From Defluviitaleaceae bacterium (lineage in GTDB: Bacteria > Bacillota > Clostridia > Lachnospirales > WRAX01), in assembly GCA_009779935.1 (NCBI GenBank), contig WRAX01000004.1, positions 1 to 64,000 of the forward strand: a stretch of 64,000 nucleotides of DNA. The letters are read 5' to 3'. Under the pieces are notes generated by a model, which saw only the letters and a list, made by a program, of their open reading frames with translations, made no database searches and had not been told where the DNA came from. Both the position numbers and the translations under genes were made by a program. Position 1 is the first letter of the stretch; every line of letters begins with the position of its first letter. Positions 57,243 to 64,000 of this stretch are shown here, in pieces.

Positions 57243-57345
57243 ATACCAATTCCAATTCGAAACATGGAAAAGGATATTTTGAAAATCGCAGGTTTCAGTG
57301 CGTTTTCAAAATGTGCTTTTCCATGATTGAGAATGGAATTGGTAT
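57243..57345. repeat. long imperfect palindrome (MITE-like candidate)
   Basis: ATACCAATTCCAATTC...ACATGGAAAAGgatATTTTGAAAATCGCA / TGCGTTTTCAAAATgtgCTTTTCCATG...GAATGGAATTGGTAT. Confidence 0.65.
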
Positions 57346-57405
57346 GAAACATTTTCTTGTGCTTTTACGTCATAAAAGGTATAATAGAAATTAAGAGGTG
57401 ATTTT

Positions 57406-60400
57406 GTGAAGATTGCAAAAAGAATTACTGCATTTTGCTTGGCCTTGGTAATGTCGCTGGGGTTGGTTTCGGTCGTGGAACTTGCCGTGGACATTCCCGG
57501 TTTATCGCCATTACCTGTGGCGGCAAGCCCCATAGCACGTGATGGCCACACCCTTGTGCCAACAAGCTTTGGCCAAACAGGGGTGGGCACTACCAGCCAT
57601 TTTGTGCTAACAAGCCCAGTGGACAGCTTGCCCAACATAACAATTGATGGGCAGCCAAACCCCGCAATAACCCGTAGGGAGGCTTATACATTTAATATTG
57701 CCCCCGCTGTAACTTTGCGGGCCAACACCGTCTACATCTTTCGCTTGCATAGGGATGGGTATGCGGATGTGACATGGGCATTTCAAACAGCCAAAAATTT
57801 TGAAATTTTATCCACATTGCCCGGCCATCAGGGGGTTAATGTGCCTACAAACACAGGTATAGAGATTAATTTTTCCATGGACGGCTTTGCTGATTTAGAT
57901 GGTTATTTTACCATATACCCCCAAGTGACGGGGCGGTTTATAAGAAGCGGCAATACCTCCGTTTTTATGCCCGCAAACCCACTTGCCCATGCACAGGTTT
58001 ACACCGTAACCATCAGTGCGGGCTTGCCCTTGGCGGATAGCCATATAACGCTGGGGTATGACCATGTGTTTTCCTTTGAAACCGCCCCGCTGGTGGAGCC
58101 GGAAGCGGTCACATGGCCTGCACGGCTTAATTTTTCACGTAATATAGCGGAATTTCCCACATTCCAGCCTGCGCATTTTCAATTTAACCTAAATTATGAC
58201 CGCACAAATGGGCGGCCTGATGTAAATTTTAGTATTTACGGCTTTAATAATGCAAGCCAAGCCATAGTGGCGGTGGAGCAGTTAATGTCAATCCCATCCC
58301 GGTCCCACTTTGCTTGGCAGGATAGCCTTGTAGATACCGATGATTTGCAATATATACTCTCCTTCGAGGCGGAAATACCGCCAAGATGGACCTGGCAGGA
58401 AACTGCCACCCTGCCAGATATTTTGCCGGCAGGCTTTTATCTTGTGCATGCCGCTGTTGGGGAATTTGCCGCCCAAATGGTGATACAGATAACTGACATT
58501 GCCGTGCAATTAGTGGGGGATAGTGACAAAACCTTGCTATGGGTTAATGATATGACAACAGGCAGACCTGCCGCAGGCGCAAGCATTGTAGATTCCTATA
58601 CAGGCAATGTATATACGGTTGACGAGAGCGGTATCGCCATTATAAACCGTGCCGTTGGCGATGGGCGTGGTGATAATATAACCATCACCTTTGAAGGTAA
58701 CCAGTGCATCATGCTTTTTGCCCGCAACCCACGTTTTGGACAGCCCGATACCCAAAGTTTTGGATGGGGTTGGGGCTGGGGTGCGCAGTTTAGCGAGGAT
58801 TACTGGACAATTTTACAACTGGACCGCACCTTGTTTCAACGCAATGATACCCTGCATTTTTGGGGCTTTGCCCAATGCCGCAGTGGGGCGGGGGAGCAAA
58901 CCCGTTACTTAATCGCCTCCATAGAACAACATGGGCAGCTGATGCACCGCCAAACCGTTGAATTGGATGGTTATGGGTTTAGCGGACAAATTGCACTGCC
59001 GGGGCTTGCGTCGGGCAGTTACAACCTAACAATTTCCGATGGCAACACAACCATCAGCCAAATATTTTTTACTGTGGATGATTTTGTAAAACCACCTTAT
59101 CAAATGTTAGTATCCGCTGATGCTGTTGCCGTGTTTGCGGACGAAACGGTGGATTTTACCGTGCGTACGGAGTTTTTTGAGGGCACACCCGTCTCCAACC
59201 TTGCTATAAGCTACAATTTTTGGGGTAGCCGTTTGCAAAATGAAAACCGTGGCCAAGGGCAAACGGAGCCGGACGGTAATTTTACCATATCCTCCGGTAT
59301 TATACGCCCGGCGGCGGGGGCGCAAGGGGAAACAACACTAAATTTTGGCGCAGAAGCCACATTGCCGGAGGTGGGCCGCACCCATCAACTGGCCAATGTG
59401 CGTGTGTTTATAAACGATATAGACATGCGTGTAAATGCCAGCCGTGATGGGGCGGATGCTACTGTATCCGTCGACATAAACAATATTACGCTGGACAGGC
59501 TAAACAACCGCACAAACACCCATTGGGGCGACTTTTTAGATGTACCCGTGGCGGGGCAGGAGGTGTCTGCTACTGTATCCCGTATTTTTTGGGAAGCCCA
59601 GCGCACAGGGGAGCGTTATTGCTTTATCGAGCGCAGGGTAATACCAACCTACCGCCACACAAGGCGTGAAGAGGTGATAGAGCGTTTTGCCCTAACCACC
59701 AATGCAGACGGGCAAGTTACCCACAATTTTACCGTGCCCAATAGATTGCACGAATCCTATCAAATCCAGCTTAGCACCGTGGATGGAAATGGGCGCACCA
59801 TAACCCACACCCGCTTTATCGGGCGGGATTGGACCACATTTTTCCGTGAAGCGGGTGACGATAGCCTGCGCCTTTATGGCGCAAAGAATTTTTGGGATGA
59901 AGGCGGATACGATTTGGGTGAGGATGTGACCCTGACCGTAAAGCGGGGTATGGAAGCCATAACAGGCGGGCGCACATTGTTTGTAACGGTGTCAGGTGGT
60001 ATCATCCATCACCAAGTAACCACAAACACCCTCTCCTTTCCGTTTGGGGAGGAGCATTTGCCCAATACCACCGTACACGCCTTTTTCTTTAATGGGCACA
60101 CCTACCACACCAGCCATAGAATGCAGGCAAACCTGCGCTTTAACCCGCAAGGGCGTAACTTAAATATCCAAATTGACACCGACCAAGCAACATATCGCCC
60201 GGGCGATATGGCAACCGTAACCATAAGAACCACAGACGAGATGGGCAACCCACGCCCTGCCAATGTAAACCTTGCCTTGGTGGATGAGGCTTTGTTTGCC
60301 CTGCGTGATTATACTGTTAACAGCCTAAATGCCCTATATAGGCAGATAAACAACCGCCTGCGCATAAGCCGTGCTACCCACGCCACATTCGTAAGTGACG

Positions 60401-62427
60401 GTATGGAAATAGAGGCGCTGAGGCAGGAATTTGGACTGTATGAATCAATGGACATGGATATGGCATCAATGCCTGCTGCTTCCCCCATGCCTGCCCAAGC
60501 GGAACCGATGCAGGAAGCCGCCGATGATACCCATCTACGGGAAACCTTTGAGGATACAGCATTTTTCGCATCCGTCACCACCGACCATCGTGGTATTGCC
60601 CAAATCACTTTCCGTTTGCCCGATAATATCACATCATGGCGTGTTACCACATCCGCCGTTACCAATGATTTGTATGCAGGTAATGAAGTGGGCAATATTA
60701 TTGTAACCCAGCCCATGTTTTTGCACTATAGCTTGGGAAGCACCTTCCTTATGGGTGATATGCCCATAATTGGACTTAATGCCTTCGGTACTGGTTTTGC
60801 AGGCAGCGAAACTGTGGAATTTAGGGTTTGGAGTGAAACAATCCCCGAAATTGTTCATACAGCAACCGCCGCCCCCTTTGAACGTGTCAATATACGCTTA
60901 CCTGAAAAGGTCAAGGAAGGGGAGGGGGCCATCATCATCTATGCCGCCGCCAGCAATGGATATACCGATTCGGTACGGCACACTTACAATGTGGTAACAT
61001 CCCACAGGCTGGTGGATACAGCATTCCTTTACGACGTGGATGTTGATACCGTGCTTGATACCCATTCAGAAGGACTTGTAAACATCACCTTTACCGACCG
61101 TGGCAGGGGACAGTTTTTATGGGAGCTTAACGGAATGCGCTTTACCCGTGGCAGTCGTTTGGAAGGGCTTGTTATGTCAAGGGAATCCCATCGTATTATC
61201 AGCGAAAACTTCCCGGATAAACAATTGCGCCCCGTGGCAGATTTTGATGCAGGCATATACCAACGCCCCAATGGCGGCATTGCCATGCTGCCCTATGCGG
61301 ACAGCAACCTAACCACCACCATACGTATGATGCCCTTTATTTTAGACGAAATTAACCAAAATGCCCTGCGCAGCTACCTTAACAATATTTTCTACGGTGA
61401 AACCGGGGAAAATAAAATGCAAGCCTTGTACGGCCTTGCCATGTTACACCAGCCTGTGCTGCTGTATTTGCAACGTTATGCCATGCTGGAAGATATCTCC
61501 GTGGTGGATTTGGTATATGTCGCCCTTGGTTTTGCGGCACTTGGCGAAACCCATGTGGCATCAGATATCTACACAAACCGCATCTTACCCTATATCCAAG
61601 ACCTTGGAGCCCTTTACCGTGTCCATGTCGGCGGCACCCATAGGGAGATTGTGGAAGCAACATCGGCAGCCGCTTTGCTTGCCACCCAGCTTGGTAAGGA
61701 TGAAAGGGCGGGTTTGCATGCATATGTGGCAAACCACCGCCTGTCCTTCCGGGAGGACCCCATGCCAATCGCTCTAAACCGCCTTATCTACATCGCCAGC
61801 GAAATAACTAAACTGGATCCTGCACCTGCATCCATAACCTACACCCTTTTTGGGGAGGAATTTACACGTAATTTGGCAAGCGGGCGAAGCTTTACCTTGC
61901 GCCTGCCCGCCCAAAATATGCACCATTTCAACTTAACTACAGTGGAAGGCACTGTTGGTGCGGTGTCCATCCGCCCAATACCATTGGAAGATGTTGATGC
62001 GGCCGATAACAATATCACCATAACCCGCCAGTTTTTTGTGGCCGGCACAAATACGCCCACCACCATCTTCAATCAAGAAGATTTGGTGCGCATTGTTATC
62101 ACTGTAAATTACACCGCTACGGATGTACATGGCAGCTACCAAATTACCGATTTTATGCCCGCAGGTTTTGCCCATGTACCTAATTCTGCCCGTTTTACCA
62201 CGGGGGCAGTGTCCGGTGGGGGTTGGTGGCACTGGTTCAGGGTTGACAGGCAAGCCGTTAGCTTTTTTGACCATAATTCACGCTTTAACAACACCCGCAC
62301 CTATACCTACTATGCCCGCATTATCAGCCCCGGCACTTTTATGGCACAAGGCCCAATTGCACAAAGCCTTGCCGCCACAAGCTACCTAACTGTGGGCAAT
62401 TATACTATCATCACCATCTTGGATTAA
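57406..62427 (+). CDS. secreted alpha-2-macroglobulin-like protein, 1673 aa, no thioester motif
   Basis: Signal peptide; Big_5-like and MG domains; A2M core ETFEDTAFFASVTTDHRGIAQITFRLPDNITSWRVTTSAVT; no CxEQ seen. Confidence 0.88.
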   Translation: MKIAKRITAFCLALVMSLGLVSVVELAVDIPGLSPLPVAASPIARDGHTLVPTSFGQTGVGTTSHFVLTSPVDSLPNITIDGQPNPAITRREAYTFNIAPAVTLRANTVYIFRLHRDGYADVTWAFQTAKNFEILSTLPGHQGVNVPTNTGIEINFSMDGFADLDGYFTIYPQVTGRFIRSGNTSVFMPANPLAHAQVYTVTISAGLPLADSHITLGYDHVFSFETAPLVEPEAVTWPARLNFSRNIAEFPTFQPAHFQFNLNYDRTNGRPDVNFSIYGFNNASQAIVAVEQLMSIPSRSHFAWQDSLVDTDDLQYILSFEAEIPPRWTWQETATLPDILPAGFYLVHAAVGEFAAQMVIQITDIAVQLVGDSDKTLLWVNDMTTGRPAAGASIVDSYTGNVYTVDESGIAIINRAVGDGRGDNITITFEGNQCIMLFARNPRFGQPDTQSFGWGWGWGAQFSEDYWTILQLDRTLFQRNDTLHFWGFAQCRSGAGEQTRYLIASIEQHGQLMHRQTVELDGYGFSGQIALPGLASGSYNLTISDGNTTISQIFFTVDDFVKPPYQMLVSADAVAVFADETVDFTVRTEFFEGTPVSNLAISYNFWGSRLQNENRGQGQTEPDGNFTISSGIIRPAAGAQGETTLNFGAEATLPEVGRTHQLANVRVFINDIDMRVNASRDGADATVSVDINNITLDRLNNRTNTHWGDFLDVPVAGQEVSATVSRIFWEAQRTGERYCFIERRVIPTYRHTRREEVIERFALTTNADGQVTHNFTVPNRLHESYQIQLSTVDGNGRTITHTRFIGRDWTTFFREAGDDSLRLYGAKNFWDEGGYDLGEDVTLTVKRGMEAITGGRTLFVTVSGGIIHHQVTTNTLSFPFGEEHLPNTTVHAFFFNGHTYHTSHRMQANLRFNPQGRNLNIQIDTDQATYRPGDMATVTIRTTDEMGNPRPANVNLALVDEALFALRDYTVNSLNALYRQINNRLRISRATHATFVSDGMEIEALRQEFGLYESMDMDMASMPAASPMPAQAEPMQEAADDTHLRETFEDTAFFASVTTDHRGIAQITFRLPDNITSWRVTTSAVTNDLYAGNEVGNIIVTQPMFLHYSLGSTFLMGDMPIIGLNAFGTGFAGSETVEFRVWSETIPEIVHTATAAPFERVNIRLPEKVKEGEGAIIIYAAASNGYTDSVRHTYNVVTSHRLVDTAFLYDVDVDTVLDTHSEGLVNITFTDRGRGQFLWELNGMRFTRGSRLEGLVMSRESHRIISENFPDKQLRPVADFDAGIYQRPNGGIAMLPYADSNLTTTIRMMPFILDEINQNALRSYLNNIFYGETGENKMQALYGLAMLHQPVLLYLQRYAMLEDISVVDLVYVALGFAALGETHVASDIYTNRILPYIQDLGALYRVHVGGTHREIVEATSAAALLATQLGKDERAGLHAYVANHRLSFREDPMPIALNRLIYIASEITKLDPAPASITYTLFGEEFTRNLASGRSFTLRLPAQNMHHFNLTTVEGTVGAVSIRPIPLEDVDAADNNITITRQFFVAGTNTPTTIFNQEDLVRIVITVNYTATDVHGSYQITDFMPAGFAHVPNSARFTTGAVSGGGWWHWFRVDRQAVSFFDHNSRFNNTRTYTYYARIISPGTFMAQGPIAQSLAATSYLTVGNYTIITILD

Positions 62428-62441
62428 GGGGGATAATTAGC

Positions 62442-63482
62442 ATGCAAATCGACTACTTTCAACCATTTTACAGCGGCGGCTGAAAATCCGCAGGGGGCTG
62501 AGATTCCAAATTATCAGCAAGTTTGCTGAAAGATATTGTTTCAAAAATACCGGTTATAAGCGATGATAAGCTGATAGTTGGCTTTAACACAGCGGATGAC
62601 GGGGCAGTGTACAAATTGCGGGATGACCTTGCTATAATCCAAACCCTTGACTTTTTTCCGCCGCTTGTGGATGATATGTACATTTTCGGACAAATTGCCG
62701 CCACCAACGCATTAAGTGATGTGGCGGCAATGGGTGGTAAGGCTGTAACTGCCCTAAATATCCTTGCTTTTCCCGAGGACGGGGACAAGGCGGCCTTGCA
62801 AGCCCTTTTGGCAGGCGGTGCAGAGAAGGTGGCAGAGGCTGGTGCGGTGCTTTGCGGCGGGCATTCCATTGCCGATAAAGGTGTGAAATACGGGCTTTCT
62901 GTTATGGGCGTTGCCCATCCCAACAAAATTTTGTACAACAACCGCTGTAAGATAGGTGATAAAATCATCCTAACCAAACCTTTAGGGGTGGGTATTGTGT
63001 CCGCCGCTTATAAAGCGGGCAAGGCAACCGAAGCCGCTTACAAGCAAGCTATAACCTCTATGACAACCTTAAACACCCACACTATGGACATCGCTGCAAA
63101 CTTCCCCATTTCTGCCGCTACAGATGTGACGGGTTTTGGTTTTCTTGGCCACCTTAATGAAATGGTGGCGGATTACTCCATTTTAGTGGATAGTGGGCAA
63201 ATTATGCAAATCGATGAAGCCTTGCAGCTGGCAGAAGCCGGCACAATAACCGGTGGCAGCAAGAAAAACCGCTCCTCCCTGCAAGATTACGTGCACTTCG
63301 GCAACGCATCCATTGGTATACAGGAATTGTTATTGGATCCGCAAACATCGGGTGGCCTACTAATAAGCCTTGATGGCAAACATGCCAATGCATTACTTAA
63401 CAAACTTGCTGAAAAAGGTATAACCGCAAAAATTGTAGCAGAGGTGGTTCCTTGTTGTGATAAAAACATCCTTGTACAATAA
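62442..63482 (+). CDS. selD: selenide, water dikinase with two in-frame UGA codons (predicted Sec14 and Sec20)
   Basis: ATG 62442 after AAGGGGGAT; MQIDYFQPFYSGG-U-KSAGG-U-DSKLSASLLKDIVSKI...LIVGFNTADDGAVYKL...FFPPLVDDMYIFGQIAATNALSDVAAMGG; continuous frame apart from UGA at 62481-62483 and 62499-62501. Confidence 0.87.
62499..62544 (+). promoter_or_regulatory. bacterial SECIS-like hairpin for second UGA of selD
   Basis: Stem TCAGCA (62514-62519)/TGCTGA (62524-62529), loop AGTT with G, about 18 nt after UGA; possible lower stem UGAGA/UUUCA. Confidence 0.6.
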
Positions 63483-63487
63483 TCAAC

Positions 63488-63516
63488 TTGACTTTTTGGG
63501 CACAATAGGCTATAAT
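63488..63516 (+). promoter_or_regulatory. sigma-A type promoter
   Basis: TTGACT, 17 bp, TATAAT. Confidence 0.7.
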
Positions 63517-63548
63517 AAAGCCAATCAAATTTACAGGAGGGCATGATT

Positions 63549-64000
63549 ATGTATGGGCTGCTGGACAACCTAACCCCCGAACTTGGTTTTGAAATAGACT
63601 TACCCTTTGAAATTTTTGCCACATCCTTTAATCTACCGGAACCTGCGGCAGATGAAGAAGAAGAGGAAATTTCTGCCGAGGGTTTAGCGGCACTTCTTTA
63701 CACCAAAGAAGCGGAGTGCCCTGTGTGCAGGGCAAAATTCAACAACACCTTGGTGCGGGAATCCAAGTTGCGCCTGTCCCATATGGATGAGTTGCGCCCT
63801 GTTTACAGGGGTTTTGAGCCTCTTTGTTACGGCATCACCATGTGTACAACCTGCGGATACGCCGCTTTCAAAGACAGGTTTGATGTGATAAGTGACCGCC
63901 AACGGGAAACTCTATTACAGCACCTTCGCATAAATTATGCCAATTTCATGCCCGCCAGCTATCCTATGGAGTTGGACGAAAAAATGGGTATAGAGCGTTT
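63549..64000 (+). CDS. DUF2225-family protein, truncated by window end (start may be ATG 63543)
   Basis: CPVCRAKFNNTLVRESKLRL...CTTCGYAAFKDRF. Confidence 0.75.
   Translation, partial: MYGLLDNLTPELGFEIDLPFEIFATSFNLPEPAADEEEEEISAEGLAALLYTKEAECPVCRAKFNNTLVRESKLRLSHMDELRPVYRGFEPLCYGITMCTTCGYAAFKDRFDVISDRQRETLLQHLRINYANFMPASYPMELDEKMGIER

Noticed and set aside
62468-62977. 169-aa reverse ORF over selD
   Set aside because: Antisense shadow of conserved selD coding sequence.
62523-63482. Shorter selD call starting at TTG 62523
   Set aside because: It omits the catalytic N-terminal loop. The upstream ATG with a good SD and SelD-like sequence across two UGA codons is a better explanation.

Overview
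The 64 kb window is chromosomal DNA from an endospore-forming Clostridia-type Firmicute. The basis is YabP/YabQ-DivIC, long Rel plus a small alarmone synthetase, and the rpmG-secE-nusG-rplK-rplA locus. Coding density is high and most genes are ordinary housekeeping: tyrS, rho, rel, engB, gpsA, ligA, murG, pncB, Sir2, flotillin/NfeD, a Tat plus molybdoenzyme cluster, and chemotaxis proteins. No rRNA, tRNA, CRISPR array, prophage or intact IS was seen. The strongest unusual signal is selD (62442-63482). Its reading frame contains two in-frame UGA codons six codons apart (SGG-U-KSAGG-U-DSK). The second sits exactly at the catalytic Sec/Cys-x-x-Lys position and is followed by a bacterial-SECIS-like hairpin. 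Other notable items: a predicted cyclic-nucleotide signalling cluster next to secreted FecR/NHL/alpha-2-macroglobulin proteins (51.4-62.4 kb); a tetrahydrofolate riboswitch ahead of an enlarged FolT-like ECF S component; several domain fusions (isochorismatase/nicotinamidase-MsrA, YabQ-DivIC, DUF1294-metallophosphoesterase, [FeFe]-hydrogenase-like-MCP, degenerate JAMM-TM-LysM, flavodoxin-SCP2); and a tandem lipoprotein duplication inserted between rplK and rplA that carries a relic of the upstream gene and a second copy of a candidate L1 leader motif. All family calls come from reading motifs by eye. No database search was run.
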